Assembly (NCBI GenBank): GCA_028278205.1
Contig: JANQES010000044.1
Coordinates: 1-50,190, forward strand
Length of the DNA: 50,190 nucleotides
Source: Rhodothermales bacterium
GTDB lineage: Bacteria > Bacteroidota > Rhodothermia > Rhodothermales > Bin80
Reading direction: 5' to 3'
The translations under genes were made by a program, and so were the position numbers. Shown here one piece after another: positions 1-8,592 of this stretch (position 1 is its first letter; the number at the start of each line of letters is the position of its first letter). The notes below the pieces were generated by a model. The model had not been told where the DNA came from. It did no database searches and was given only the letters and a program-made list of their open reading frames with translations.

Positions 1-173
1 GCGATGGAGACGACGAAGCGGAGGTTGGAGCGGGTGAGTTTGAGGAGGGCGTCTCGGTCGCCTTGTTTGATACGTTGAGCCAGTTCAACTTCTTCGTCGG
101 GGGACAGCAGGGGAATCTGTCCGATTTCGTAGAGATAGCGGTCCAGGGACTGCTGCCAGCGGGGTGCGTACAT
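1..173 (-). CDS. rpoD: RNA polymerase sigma-70 factor, N-terminal part (runs off the window)
   Basis: Reading the minus strand from the ATG at 173 gives 57 codons that continue past base 1. The residues include [20 protein letters not shown], then a [11 protein letters not shown] stretch and [13 protein letters not shown]. This is the region 1.2 to 2.1 signature of group 1/2 sigma-70 factors, which bind core RNA polymerase and direct promoter recognition. The N-terminus is very short, without a region 1.1, as in the short principal sigma factors of Bacteroidota. Only the first part is visible, so a primary sigma factor and a group 2 paralogue cannot be separated. The gene is transcribed away from the rest of the window. 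Confidence 0.8.
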   Translation of the reverse strand, partial: MYAPRWQQSLDRYLYEIGQIPLLSPDEEVELAQRIKQGDRDALLKLTRSNLRFVVSI

Positions 174-686
174 GGCTAATACGAGGCTGTGGGGGTGGGT
201 GAGAAGCCGGTTCGATACGCAACCTGGAGACATTCTTGCCCGAAGGCACTGCTTCTCGCAGTCGCGTACCGGTTTGTAAAGGATTGCGCCTTTACGATGA
301 ACCGACACGAATTCGTCGAAGAACATCAGCAGCACAGGGGGAAGACCTCAGTCCTTGCTCCAGGCAAGAACGGACGGTCAGCAGACGAAGGCCGGAGGGC
401 CAAACATCAAATCAACCAAACACGACGCCTACGCAGGGTTTTCAAGAAATAGGAACCAGAGGCTACTCCTACGTGACATAAGAAAGGCGGGGGGCGACCT
501 TTACTCGTACGGGTCGCTGCACCCATACTTAACGAAATACTAAATAAAATTGCAAGTCCTACACTTAACGAAATCCGAAAGAAAGTTGCAAATCCTGGAG
601 ACGACGCACCGCCCGTAGGTATTAGTCGTGCATAGATTATTACAACACAGCCCCGTCTTGCGTATTGATTCTCTTATCCGCCCTGC
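174..686. other. Intergenic stretch with no convincing gene
   Basis: The plus-strand open frames here (189-543) overlap one another and look like no protein family. The stretch holds several short hairpins, for example a palindromic ACGAATTCGT at 307-316 and a CTTGC/GCAAG stem near 355-366, and the direct repeat listed separately. It should contain the promoter of the leftward sigma-factor gene. A structured RNA is possible, but I see no hallmark of RNase P RNA, tmRNA, 6S RNA or SRP RNA. Confidence 0.4.
527..597. repeat. Imperfect tandem direct repeat, two units of about 34 bp
   Basis: Unit 1 (527-560) and unit 2 (563-597) share ACTTAACGAAAT, an A-rich centre, and TTGCAA followed by TCCT. 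They are separated by 2 bp. No coding function is apparent. Two near-identical sites of this length in a promoter-bearing spacer could be protein-binding iterons, but that is inference. Confidence 0.6.
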
Positions 687-962
687 TCAAAGATGTTGAG
701 CCAGCCCGTAGAAACGAATGCAATAGGTGCAATGCCGCACGAGTTGCCGGCGCTCCGGCTCGCTCAGCGCCGAGAGCGCCTCGTGCTGAACCTCAGCTTT
801 GAGCGTGCGATAGCTAGAGAGCGGGCAGACACGGATGGCATGCTCGTTGGGGCATTTGTCTACCGTCTCTAGAAGAAAATGAAGATCCGGGTCAAGATCG
901 GTCATGAGGCAGGCCTGCCAGGTCGTGGATTGCAGGTAGACAGAAACCTCATTAATAACCAC
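687..962 (-). CDS. Small hypothetical protein (91 aa)
   Basis: An open frame with a GTG start at 962 and a TGA at 687. The product is Leu-, Glu- and Arg-rich. It has one HCTYC motif near the C-terminus and two further cysteines, which could form a small metal site. I recognise no family. There is no obvious SD before the GTG. It lies alone between the sigma-factor spacer and doxX, on the same strand as both. It may not be a real gene. Confidence 0.35.
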   Translation of the reverse strand: MVINEVSVYLQSTTWQACLMTDLDPDLHFLLETVDKCPNEHAIRVCPLSSYRTLKAEVQHEALSALSEPERRQLVRHCTYCIRFYGLAQHL

Positions 963-1033
963 ACCATCCCCCCTCGACTGTGGGGGAATCCCTGATTTTG
1001 GTGTGGTGGTTCCGGGCGAAGCGTGTAGGGTTC

Positions 1034-1495
1034 TCAGGCTGGCAGGCCGGTGTCTGGGGCCGCGAGCGCAGCCCCGGCTTTCTTACCCGCGAAGTAGGTG
1101 TCGAGGGCAAACACGCCCGACCCGAAGACGCTATAGACCGCCAGCAGGACCAGGACCAGCGACGCCAGTTCCAGCGATTGCCCCGCCGTCATCAGCCCCT
1201 CGCCCAGGTGAAAAAAGAGGACGGCGCCCAGCAGGATAGGAAGCTGGAGCAACGCCGCCCACCGCGTCAGAAAACCGACCGCCAACAACACGCCCCCCAG
1301 CAGATGAGCGCCGATGATGTAGGCATACCACCAGTAGACCTGCTGCGCGCCGGTCATTTCGGTGATGACCGAGGGATCGGCCAGGAGGTACCAGCCGCGT
1401 ACGAACAACGCGATGCCGAGGTAGATGCGAATCGCTGCATAGGCGAGATCGCGATGGATCTCCAACCAGTTCAGAATCTCACCGAGCCGTTTCAT
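1034..1495 (-). CDS. DoxX-family membrane protein
   Basis: A 153-residue integral membrane protein with four hydrophobic helices. The first carries RIYLGIALFVRGWYLL, the usual DoxX start, and later ones carry HLLGGVLLAVGFLTRWAALL and ASLVLVLLAVYSVFGSG. DoxX/DoxD-type proteins are small quinone- or thiol-associated membrane proteins, many of unknown role. I chose the ATG at 1495 because a GGAGG lies just upstream and the frame before it is not protein-like. A perfect palindrome at 1564-1580 in its leader may be an operator. The substrate cannot be told from sequence. Confidence 0.8.
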   Translation of the reverse strand: MKRLGEILNWLEIHRDLAYAAIRIYLGIALFVRGWYLLADPSVITEMTGAQQVYWWYAYIIGAHLLGGVLLAVGFLTRWAALLQLPILLGAVLFFHLGEGLMTAGQSLELASLVLVLLAVYSVFGSGVFALDTYFAGKKAGAALAAPDTGLPA

Positions 1496-1563
1496 AGAAC
1501 CTCCGGCTGCACAGAGGCACGCCGCCTCTGAAGGGTGGAAGGGGCACGAGATTCTTATTTCGT

Positions 1564-1580
1564 ATTTAAGACTCTTAAAT
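1564..1580. promoter_or_regulatory. 17-bp palindrome, candidate operator of the DoxX gene
   Basis: ATTTAAG-ACT-CTTAAAT is a perfect inverted repeat with 7-bp arms and a 3-bp centre, 69 bp upstream of the DoxX start. Size, AT-richness and symmetry fit a dimeric winged-helix repressor of MarR/HxlR type. No such regulator gene is adjacent, so the assignment is inference. Confidence 0.4.
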
Positions 1581-1798
1581 GTTACTATACAATAATAAAA
1601 CGCCCTCGTCAACCCGGTTCTTCGAAGGATGTTTGAACTTCAGACGCCGCCTGATTCGTATCATGCAAGCAGGTCATCCCCCCTCCTCCCACCTTTCTAT
1701 CGATCTCACGAAGTCGTATCTCGATGCGCTCTTCGGCGATACAAAGAGCAAAGCGCAACACCGAGAACTACCTCTTACTTTTTCCTGCCCACCCAGCC

Positions 1799-3037
1799 AT
1801 GCTCGAAACCTCCGCTCTCCAGGTTGCCGCGACCGATGCTATTCGCGCGCATTTTCCGGCGTTGGAACGCCGTCACAACGGTCACGACGTGGCGTATTTC
1901 GACGGCCCCGGCGGCACGCAGGTGCCACGCGCCGTGGGCGAGGCGATGGCGGACTATCTCTATCACCACAACGCCAACACGCACTGGGCCTATCCCACGA
2001 GCGAAGAGACCGACGCCGCGCTGACCGAAGCCCGCCGCGCCGTGGCCGATTTCCTCAACGCCGCGCCCGGCGAGGTGGTCTTCGGCAACAACATGACCTC
2101 GCTCACCTTCCACCTCGCCCGCGCCCTGGGCCGCCGCTGGAGTCCGGGTGATGAGATTGTCATCACCGACCTGGATCATCACGCCAACATCGACCCCTGG
2201 CGCGACCTCGCCGCCGAACGCAGCCTGACGGTGCGCGCCGCCCGGATGAACACCGAGACCGGCCAACTCGATTGGGATCACCTCGAAAGCCTGCTCGGCC
2301 CGCGCACCCGGCTCGTGGCTGCCGGCGCGGCCTCGAACGCCCTCGGCACCGTCAACGACGTCCGCCGCGTCGTCGAGCGGGCGCGGGAGGTCGGGGCGTT
2401 TTCGTTTATCGACGCCGTCCACTACGCGCCGCATGCCCTGGTAGACGTGCAGGCGATGGGGTGCGACTTTCTGGCGTGCTCGGCCTACAAATTCTACGGC
2501 CCGCACGCCGGCGTGCTCTATGGACGAGGCGATCTGCTCAATGCGCTCGACGTCTCGAAAGTGCAGCCCGCGCCGAACACCGCGCCCGACCGCGTCGAGA
2601 CGGGCACGCAAAACCACGAAGGCATCGTCGGCTCTGCCGCTGCCGTCGATTTTCTGGCGTCGCTGGCCGAGGGCCCATCGCGGCGGGAGCAGTTGGAAGC
2701 CACCTTCGAGGCGCTGCACACACGCGGCACGGCGCTGGTGACGCGCCTGTGGGACGGCCTCGCCACCATCGACGGGGTGACGCTCTACGGCCCGCTGCCG
2801 GACACGCCGCGCACGCCGACGGTCGCCTTCACCATGCGCGGCCACACGGCGCGCGAAGTCAGTCGCCGCCTGGCACAGCGCGGCCTCTTCCTCTCCCACG
2901 GCAATTTCTACGCGATGACGGTCGTCGAGCGTCTGGGCGTGGAAGGCCTGGTGCGAGCCGGCGGCGCCTGCTATACGACGGAAGAGGAAATCGAGCGGCT
3001 GATTGAGGGTGTAACTGCAATCGCAGATGGGCGCTGA
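1799..3037 (+). CDS. Cysteine desulfurase-like class V PLP enzyme
   Basis: A 412-residue fold-type I PLP enzyme of the aminotransferase class V family, closest in feel to the SufS/CsdA-like group. Visible signatures are AYFDGPGGTQVP near the N-terminus, FGNNMTSLTFHLARAL, ITDLDHHANIDPW, the cofactor Asp in FSFIDAVHYAPH, and the PLP lysine K231 in CSAYKFYGPHAGVLYG. The ATG at 1799 (MLETSALQ) starts the conserved part; the 25 codons upstream in frame are not family-like. No SufBCD or IscU partner lies nearby, so iron-sulfur assembly is not indicated. The true substrate may be cysteine or another amino acid. Confidence 0.8.
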   Translation: MLETSALQVAATDAIRAHFPALERRHNGHDVAYFDGPGGTQVPRAVGEAMADYLYHHNANTHWAYPTSEETDAALTEARRAVADFLNAAPGEVVFGNNMTSLTFHLARALGRRWSPGDEIVITDLDHHANIDPWRDLAAERSLTVRAARMNTETGQLDWDHLESLLGPRTRLVAAGAASNALGTVNDVRRVVERAREVGAFSFIDAVHYAPHALVDVQAMGCDFLACSAYKFYGPHAGVLYGRGDLLNALDVSKVQPAPNTAPDRVETGTQNHEGIVGSAAAVDFLASLAEGPSRREQLEATFEALHTRGTALVTRLWDGLATIDGVTLYGPLPDTPRTPTVAFTMRGHTAREVSRRLAQRGLFLSHGNFYAMTVVERLGVEGLVRAGGACYTTEEEIERLIEGVTAIADGR

Positions 3038-3040
3038 TAC

Positions 3041-3107
3041 TGCAACCGCAGATGAACGCAGATGAACACAGATAATCCGCGTCCATCTGCGTTCATCTGT
3101 GGTTGCA
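3041..3107. repeat. Inverted repeat built from ATCTGCGTTCATCTG words
   Basis: Arms 3041-3063 and 3085-3107 pair at 22 of 23 positions, with a 21-bp centre. Each arm is a near tandem of a word like GCAGATGAAC. It fills the spacer between the PLP enzyme and the PQQ dehydrogenase. There is no T-tract after it, so it is not a standard terminator. Confidence 0.85.
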
Positions 3108-3179
3108 AAGAATGCCTTGCTAATGGCGAAGGGTGAATCGTTAATTGTGAACGATTGCATCATCAGCCCTGAGCAAGCC

Positions 3180-5447
3180 ATGCCCCACATCTACGGTTTC
3201 CTCAAACGCCTCGGCGGCGTCCTGGCGATCTGGATGCTGCTCGGCCCGATGGCCGGGCAGGCGCAGACGGCGGAGAAAGTACGCGGCAACATCCTCGGCG
3301 AGTGGCGGTCGTACGGCGCCGATTATGCCAGCACCAAGTTCGCCCCGCTCGACCAGATCAACCGGGAGAACGTCAACACGCTGCGTATTGCGTGGCGGTG
3401 GGAGTCGATTGACGATGCGATTCTGAAAGCGCGCGGGCTCTGGACGTGGAAGAACGAAGCCACGCCGCTGATGGTCGACGGCGTGTTGTATACGAGCACG
3501 TCGTTGAGCCAGGTGGTCGCCATCGACGCCCGAACCGGCACGACGCTCTGGAGCTACGATCCGGAGATCTACCTCTGGGGTGCGCCGACGAACCACGGCT
3601 TCGTCCACCGGGGCGTGGCGTATTGGGAAGACGGCAACGACCGGCGCATCTTCATCGCCACGGGCAACGCCTACCTCATTGCGCTTGACGCGGGCACAGG
3701 CGAGGTGATCACCCGCTTCGGCGATGAAGGCCGCATCGACCTGACGAAAGGCCTGCGGCGGCCCATCAGCCGCAGCTTTTATGGCGTCAGTTCGCCACCC
3801 ATCGTGTGCAACGGCGTAGTCGTCACTGGCTCGTCGATCCTCGACTATCCCGCCGTAAGCCCGATGCCGCCGGGCGACGTCCGGGCTTTCGACGCCCGCA
3901 CCGGCGCGCTTCGGTGGATTTTTGAGTCGATCCCGCAGGGCACGGCCAAAGGCGTCGAGACGTGGGAAGACGGCTCGTGGCAACACACCGGCAACACCAA
4001 CGTCTGGCCGCCGATGAGTTGCGACGAAGAGTTGGGGATGGTCTACCTGCCCGTCGGCACGCCGAGCAACGATTATTACGGCGGCCACCGCCCCGGCGAT
4101 AACCTCTACGCCGAAAGCCTCGTGGCCATCGATCTGGCGACGGGCCAGAAGGTGTGGCACTTTCAACTCGTCCACCACGGCATCTGGGATTACGACCTGC
4201 CCGCCGCGCCCAACCTCCTCGACGTCGTCGTGGACGGCCAGCCGGTCAAGGCCGTCGTGCAGGTCGCCAAACAGGGCTTTGCTTTCGTCTTCGACCGCGT
4301 CACAGGCGAGCCGGTCTGGCCTATCGAAGAACACCCCGCGCCGGCTTCGACAGTGCCCGGCGAGCGCGCGTCGCCCACGCAGCCGGCGCCTACCAAACCG
4401 GCGCCGTTCGACCGCCAGGGCATGACCGAAGACGACGTCATCGACTGGACGGAATCGCTGCGGCAGCAGGCCCTGAACATCCTCCGGCGCTACGACCACG
4501 GGCCGCTCTTTACGCCGCCGTCCGGGCGCGGCGCCATCGCCATCCCCGGCGCCGCCGGCAGCGCGAGTTGGTCGGGCGCGGCGGTGCATCCGGAGAAAGG
4601 CATCCTCTACGTGCCGTCGATCACCTCGCCCTTCATCTACCGGACTGAGACCGCGACGAACAACGCGCACTACAATTACACCGGCGGTTTCACCTACGGC
4701 CCCATCGGCCCGCAGGGCTTGCATCTGATGAAGCCGCCCTACGGCCGCATCACCGCCATCGACATTAACACCGGCGAGCATGTGTGGATGAGCCCGGTGG
4801 GCGAAGGACCGCGCCGCCACAGCGCCATCAACCATCTGAACCTGCCAAAGCTCGGCTGGGACCGGCGCATCTTCCCGCTGCTGACCGAGTCGTTGCTCTT
4901 TGCCGCGCAGGAAGGCATCACCCTCAGCCGGGGCAACTCGCCCATCGGCTGGGCCTCCGAGATCGCCTCGCGCAACGCCGATCCGTTCCTGCGCGTCTTC
5001 GACCCGGACGACGGCACGGAGCTGGCGCAGATCCCGCTGCCGGGCAACGCCACGGGCGCCCCCATGACCTACATGGCCGCCGGGCAACAGTTCATCGTCG
5101 TGCCCATCGGCGGGGCTTCGCAAAAAGCCGAACTGGTGGCGCTGACCCTCGGCGGCGCGACTTCCACGGAAGACGTGCCGCCCGCTGCGTTCGCCCTCAG
5201 CCAGAATTACCCGAATCCGGTCCAGCGCCTCACGACCATCGAATACGTCCTGCCCGCCTCCGAACACGTCGCGCTGACAGTCTACGACCTGCTGGGCCGG
5301 CAGGTGCGGACGCTCGTCGATGAGGTGCGCGGCAGAGGCCGCCATCAAGCCCGCTTCGACGCTGCCGGGCTGCCGAGCGGGATGTATTTCTATCGATTCG
5401 AGACCGGCTCGTTTAGCCAGACGCGGCAGCTTGTAGTGGTGCGGTAG
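3180..5447 (+). CDS. Secreted PQQ-dependent dehydrogenase with T9SS sorting domain
   Basis: A 755-residue quinoprotein. The ATG at 3180 gives a clean signal peptide (LGGVLAIWMLLGPMAGQAQ); the upstream in-frame codons run into the repeat. The eight-bladed propeller signature of glucose/quinate-type PQQ enzymes is clear: WRSYGADYASTKFAPLDQIN at the start, then HHGIWDYDLPAAPNL and FTPPSGRGAIAIPGAAGSAS. There is no CxxCH, so no fused cytochrome c. Residues about 671-755 (FALSQNYPNP onward, ending in LVVVR) form a type A C-terminal domain for T9SS export, which would place the enzyme on the cell surface. It should oxidise an alcohol or sugar; the substrate is unknown. No pqq biosynthesis gene is in the window. 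Confidence 0.88.
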   Translation: MPHIYGFLKRLGGVLAIWMLLGPMAGQAQTAEKVRGNILGEWRSYGADYASTKFAPLDQINRENVNTLRIAWRWESIDDAILKARGLWTWKNEATPLMVDGVLYTSTSLSQVVAIDARTGTTLWSYDPEIYLWGAPTNHGFVHRGVAYWEDGNDRRIFIATGNAYLIALDAGTGEVITRFGDEGRIDLTKGLRRPISRSFYGVSSPPIVCNGVVVTGSSILDYPAVSPMPPGDVRAFDARTGALRWIFESIPQGTAKGVETWEDGSWQHTGNTNVWPPMSCDEELGMVYLPVGTPSNDYYGGHRPGDNLYAESLVAIDLATGQKVWHFQLVHHGIWDYDLPAAPNLLDVVVDGQPVKAVVQVAKQGFAFVFDRVTGEPVWPIEEHPAPASTVPGERASPTQPAPTKPAPFDRQGMTEDDVIDWTESLRQQALNILRRYDHGPLFTPPSGRGAIAIPGAAGSASWSGAAVHPEKGILYVPSITSPFIYRTETATNNAHYNYTGGFTYGPIGPQGLHLMKPPYGRITAIDINTGEHVWMSPVGEGPRRHSAINHLNLPKLGWDRRIFPLLTESLLFAAQEGITLSRGNSPIGWASEIASRNADPFLRVFDPDDGTELAQIPLPGNATGAPMTYMAAGQQFIVVPIGGASQKAELVALTLGGATSTEDVPPAAFALSQNYPNPVQRLTTIEYVLPASEHVALTVYDLLGRQVRTLVDEVRGRGRHQARFDAAGLPSGMYFYRFETGSFSQTRQLVVVR

Positions 5448-5455
5448 TGTTTGAG

Positions 5456-5723
5456 TTTACTTCGTCAGTCGCTACGCTCGTGTCAGTGTTTTGGTGTTAT
5501 AGTGTTTTTGTGTTATAGTGAAACCGCGACTCCGCCCGGCCCTGAAGGACCAGGCTCACCAGCTAAAGCCCCAAAGAGGCTAAAAGGGCGCTTCAGCGCC
5601 CTTGTGCTACTGAGCCCGGTGATTTATCGCCGGGCGGGCCTCGCCACAAAGTGCATAGCTACCGCCCTTCAATCCGATCACCAAAACACCATAACACTAT
5701 AACACCCAAACACTATAACACCC
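5456..5723. repeat. Composite inverted repeat with REP-like core
   Basis: Outer arms made of GTGTTATAGTG-like words (5486-5520) pair imperfectly with ATAACACTATAACACC-like words (5679-5723). The inside holds GC-rich hairpins, including AAGGGCGCT/AGCGCCCTT at 5584-5603. The left end, TTTACTTCGTCAGTCGC (from 5457), recurs inverted near 24165-24196. The element ends exactly at the start codon of the S9 peptidase. It could pass for a mobile REP/MITE, but no transposase or target duplication is visible. Confidence 0.75.
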
Positions 5724-7799
5724 ATGAAACGCCTCTCACGCTTCTTCGCCCTCATCTTGCTGATGTCATCTTCCGTGATGGCCCAGAACACCACCGTTCC
5801 CCGCCCGATGACCACCGACGACGGCCTCGACATGATCCAGGTCGGCAGTGCGTTGATGACGCCCGACGGGCAGCATGTCTTCTACCGAAAATCTGAGTTA
5901 GACTGGGCGAAGAACAAGCGCAAGAACACCTATCACCTGATCCCGTCCGGCGGCGGCGAGGCATATCAATACATCGGCGAAGACGGCGGCAGCGACTTTC
6001 AGTTTTCGCCGGGCGGCGCGTATCTCGCCTTCAAGCGATCTGTGGGCGAGGGCAAGGACAAGAAAAACCAGCTTTTCGTGATGCGCACCGCCGGGGGCGA
6101 AGCCGTCCAGTTGACCAAAAACAAGACGGCGGTGGGCAGCTATCGATGGACGGCGGACGAGCGGGCGCTCGTCTTCAGCGCCATGATTCCCCGGACGGAG
6201 GAGACAGAGAAAGAGCACAAAAACGGCGACGACGCCATCTTCGTCGATGAAGGCCCCAACGGGCAGCAGGCCGGCCAGTGGCGCGCGCTCTGGAAGGTCG
6301 ATCTCAAATCCAAAAAAGCCTCCCGCCTGCTCAAAGATTCGCTCTTGATCGGCAGTTTCGACGTGGCGCCAGACGGGCAGCGCATCGTCTTGACGGCGCG
6401 TACGGAGAACCGCCGCAACCAGGGCAACCTCTCCGAAATCCACCTGCTGACGCTCTCGGAAACCGACACGACGCTCACCCGCCTGACCCGGAACGAAGCG
6501 CCCGAAAGCCAGGTCCGATGGGCGCCCGACGGCACGCACTTCGCCTTTACCGCCCCGGACGACAAGACGTGGGAACTGCGCCAGGCCAAGATCTACGTGA
6601 TGAATGCCCAGACGCGCCAACATCGCCTCGTCTCCGGCGCTTTCGAGGGCAACATCCGGGGCTTCGTCTGGACGCCCGACAGCAAATCGATCCTCTTCAC
6701 CGGCCTGCAACGCACCAATTCGAACCTCTTCCGCCTCGACGTGGAATCGGGCGACGTGACGCAGATCACCAACGTCACCGGCACGCTGCGGGCACTTTCG
6801 TTTTCCAAAGACCGCACGCGGATGGTCTTCAGCCTCAGCGACGCCGCCACGCCGCCGGATCTCTACACCTCGCCCACCGATCATCTCGCCCCGATGCGGC
6901 TGACGACGGCCAACCCCGGCGTGACGCCGGACAGCCTGCTGCTGGCCCGCACCGAGGTGGTCCGCTGGAACAGCAGCGACGGGCTGGAGATCGAGGGCCT
7001 TTTGATGCTGCCGCCGGGCTACGACGGGTCCAAACGCCTGCCGCTCTTGTTGCACATCCACGGCGGCCCGGCGGGCGTCTTCACCAACAACTTCCGGTCG
7101 CAATATCACGTCTGGGCCGGCCTCGGCTATGCGCAACTGCTGCCCAACGTGCGCGGCAGCAGCGGCTACTCCGACGCCCTGCTGCGCGGCAACATGAACG
7201 ACATCGGCGGCGGCGACTATCAGGACCTGATGACCGGCGTCGATTACGTCATCGAGCGCGGCATTGCCGATCCGGACCGGCTGGGCCTGCGCGGATGGAG
7301 CTACGGCGGCATCCTCGGCGGCTGGACCATCACCCAGACCGACCGCTTCAAAGCCGCCTCCGTCGGCGCGATGGTGGCCGATTGGACGTCCGAGTACGGC
7401 CCCGGCTTCAACTTCGACGTCCGCCGCTGGTACATCGGCGGCACGCCCTGGGACAATCCCGACGAATGGCGCCAGCGCTCGCCCCTGACGCACGTCAAAA
7501 ACGTCACCACCCCGACGATCATCCTCCACGGCATCAACGACCGGACCGACACCGAGGGCCAGAGCATGATGTTCTACTCGGCGCTCAAAGATCAGGGCAA
7601 AACGGTCCGCTACATCCGCTTCCCGCGCGAGCCGCACGGCTTCCGCGAACCTCGCCACCAGCGCACCCGCGACGTCGAAGAGATCCGCTGGATCCAGAAA
7701 TACGTCCGCGACATCGAGTGGAAACCGTGGGAACGCAAGAAGGATGAAAAGAAGGAGGTGAAGCAGAAAAAGCAAGAAAAAGTCACGGTGACCTCTTAG
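5724..7799 (+). CDS. Secreted S9-family prolyl oligopeptidase-like serine peptidase
   Basis: A 691-residue protein with a signal peptide (FFALILLMSSSVMAQ), an N-terminal beta-propeller built of WTPDSKSILF-type repeats, and a C-terminal alpha/beta hydrolase domain. The catalytic triad is visible: Ser526 in GWSYGG, Asp606 in LHGINDRTD and His638 in REPHGF; an oxyanion HGGP motif lies upstream. This matches S9C-type acylaminoacyl/dipeptidyl peptidases that cut short peptides in the periplasm or outside the cell. The last 25 residues are very Lys-rich (KKDEKKEVKQKKQEK), an unusual end for the family. The first codon abuts the preceding repeat, and the stop codon lies in a perfect hairpin. Confidence 0.9.
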   Translation: MKRLSRFFALILLMSSSVMAQNTTVPRPMTTDDGLDMIQVGSALMTPDGQHVFYRKSELDWAKNKRKNTYHLIPSGGGEAYQYIGEDGGSDFQFSPGGAYLAFKRSVGEGKDKKNQLFVMRTAGGEAVQLTKNKTAVGSYRWTADERALVFSAMIPRTEETEKEHKNGDDAIFVDEGPNGQQAGQWRALWKVDLKSKKASRLLKDSLLIGSFDVAPDGQRIVLTARTENRRNQGNLSEIHLLTLSETDTTLTRLTRNEAPESQVRWAPDGTHFAFTAPDDKTWELRQAKIYVMNAQTRQHRLVSGAFEGNIRGFVWTPDSKSILFTGLQRTNSNLFRLDVESGDVTQITNVTGTLRALSFSKDRTRMVFSLSDAATPPDLYTSPTDHLAPMRLTTANPGVTPDSLLLARTEVVRWNSSDGLEIEGLLMLPPGYDGSKRLPLLLHIHGGPAGVFTNNFRSQYHVWAGLGYAQLLPNVRGSSGYSDALLRGNMNDIGGGDYQDLMTGVDYVIERGIADPDRLGLRGWSYGGILGGWTITQTDRFKAASVGAMVADWTSEYGPGFNFDVRRWYIGGTPWDNPDEWRQRSPLTHVKNVTTPTIILHGINDRTDTEGQSMMFYSALKDQGKTVRYIRFPREPHGFREPRHQRTRDVEEIRWIQKYVRDIEWKPWERKKDEKKEVKQKKQEKVTVTS

Positions 7800-7821
7800 A
7801 AATATCCTGGCGGATATTTCT
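7798..7821. repeat. Perfect 10-bp hairpin starting in the S9 stop codon
   Basis: Arms AGAAATATCC (7798-7807) and GGATATTTCT (7812-7821) flank a TGGC loop. The left arm begins in the stop codon of the peptidase and the right arm ends 5 bp before the next start codon. It is followed by A residues and not T residues, so it is not a plus-strand terminator. Confidence 0.85.
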
Positions 7822-7826
7822 AAAAA

Positions 7827-8213
7827 ATGGATCGCATGGTGGGATTCCTTAAACGCTTCCAAGAACGGTTGGCGGCCTGGCATCGGCGACGGCTCTTTCC
7901 GGAGTCGCGGATCCTCGTTGAGCTAGACGACGACGTGGTGCGCTGTACGTGGCCGGACAAAGAACCGGAAGAGATCAATCTGGCGGATCTCGCGCGCGTC
8001 GCTATCGCAACGACCGACGCCGGGCCGTATCAATGCGACGTGTTCTGGATTCTCGAAGACACCGACGGCAAGAACATGACCGTGCCCAAGGGCGCCACGG
8101 GCGAGGACGATCTGGTCAATTACGTGCTGAATCTCGACGGCTTCGACTACATGCTCATGGTCATGGCGATGGGCTCGACGAGCAACAAGGTCTACGAATG
8201 CTGGAAGCGGTGA
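7827..8213 (+). CDS. Conserved small protein of unknown function (128 aa)
   Basis: The protein reads as a basic amphipathic lead-in (LKRFQERLAAWHRRRLFPES) followed by a compact alpha/beta domain of about 95 residues with ELDDDVVRCTWPD, IATTDAGPYQCDVFWIL, GATGEDDLVNYVLNLDGFD and MAMGSTSNKVYECWKR. I recognise this pattern from many bacterial hypothetical proteins of 90-130 residues ending in a CW(R/K) motif; none is assigned a function that I know. The start could be ATG 7827 or ATG 7836. It sits 5 bp after a perfect hairpin and close behind the S9 peptidase, so it may share that transcript. Confidence 0.7.
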   Translation: MDRMVGFLKRFQERLAAWHRRRLFPESRILVELDDDVVRCTWPDKEPEEINLADLARVAIATTDAGPYQCDVFWILEDTDGKNMTVPKGATGEDDLVNYVLNLDGFDYMLMVMAMGSTSNKVYECWKR

Positions 8214-8294
8214 ACGTTTATGCTCCTTGCGCAATGATGCGAATTCAGCGTTGAAATAGAAAGCCGTTGAAAACAAGCTGAAAACGGCGAAAAC

Positions 8295-8329
8295 CATACC
8301 TGCCAGGTTTCCAAAACCTGGCAGGTATG
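8295..8329. repeat. Perfect 16-bp hairpin of the ACCTGCCAGGTTT type
   Basis: Arms 8295-8310 and 8314-8329 (CATACCTGCCAGGTTT and its complement) flank a 3-base loop. It has no T-tract on either side. This word is a commonly seen dispersed hairpin in environmental bacterial genomes (from memory). Confidence 0.85.
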
Positions 8330-8409
8330 CCAACAGATATCCGGAGCAAACCCATTTCACCTTTGCGCCGATTGCGTTATACTGCTGAGAGCCTATCGGC
8401 AACCTTTTC

Positions 8410-8531
8410 TTGTCATCCTGAGGATCCCAGACTTGATCCAGGGGACGAAGGATCTGTCATTTATTGGAACCGTCCTGAATAACTCAAACGGCGCGTTTCA
8501 GACAGATCCTTCACTTCGTTCAGGATGACAA
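8410..8531. repeat. Inverted repeat with TTGTCATCCTGA ends
   Basis: TTGTCATCCTGA at 8410-8421 pairs with TCAGGATGACAA at 8520-8531. An inner pair GAAGGATCTGTC/GACAGATCCTTC lies nested inside. Together with 8295-8329 and 8569-8592 it makes the whole 8214-8591 spacer a stack of inverted repeats without a gene. Confidence 0.75.
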
Positions 8532-8568
8532 TTTGAAATGGTTGAGGATGGCCTCGTAGCCCTCAATT

Positions 8569-8592
8569 TTTCAAAACCGACAGGTTTTGAAA
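8569..8592. repeat. Perfect hairpin ending at the ThDP alpha start codon
   Basis: Arms TTTCAAAACC (8569-8578) and GGTTTTGAAA (8583-8592) flank a GACA loop. The last base of the right arm is the A of the ATG at 8592, so the start codon would be partly held in the stem. Confidence 0.8.

Noticed and set aside
189..543. Overlapping short plus-strand frames in the first spacer
   Set aside because: Three frames open at once over the same bases, no SD, no recognisable protein.
174..686. RNase P RNA, tmRNA, 6S or SRP RNA in the first spacer
   Set aside because: None of the conserved core sequences of these RNAs was found.
1775..3190. Long minus-strand open frame (471 codons) opposite the cysteine-desulfurase-like gene
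   Set aside because: It is the high-GC antisense shadow of a gene with clear PLP motifs; the translation is Arg/Gly-rich and matches no family.
3141..5348. 735-codon minus-strand frame opposite the PQQ dehydrogenase
   Set aside because: Antisense shadow; the plus strand carries the full quinoprotein and T9SS signatures.
5898..7883. 661-codon minus-strand frame opposite the S9 peptidase
   Set aside because: Antisense shadow with skewed composition; the plus strand has the complete Ser-Asp-His triad.
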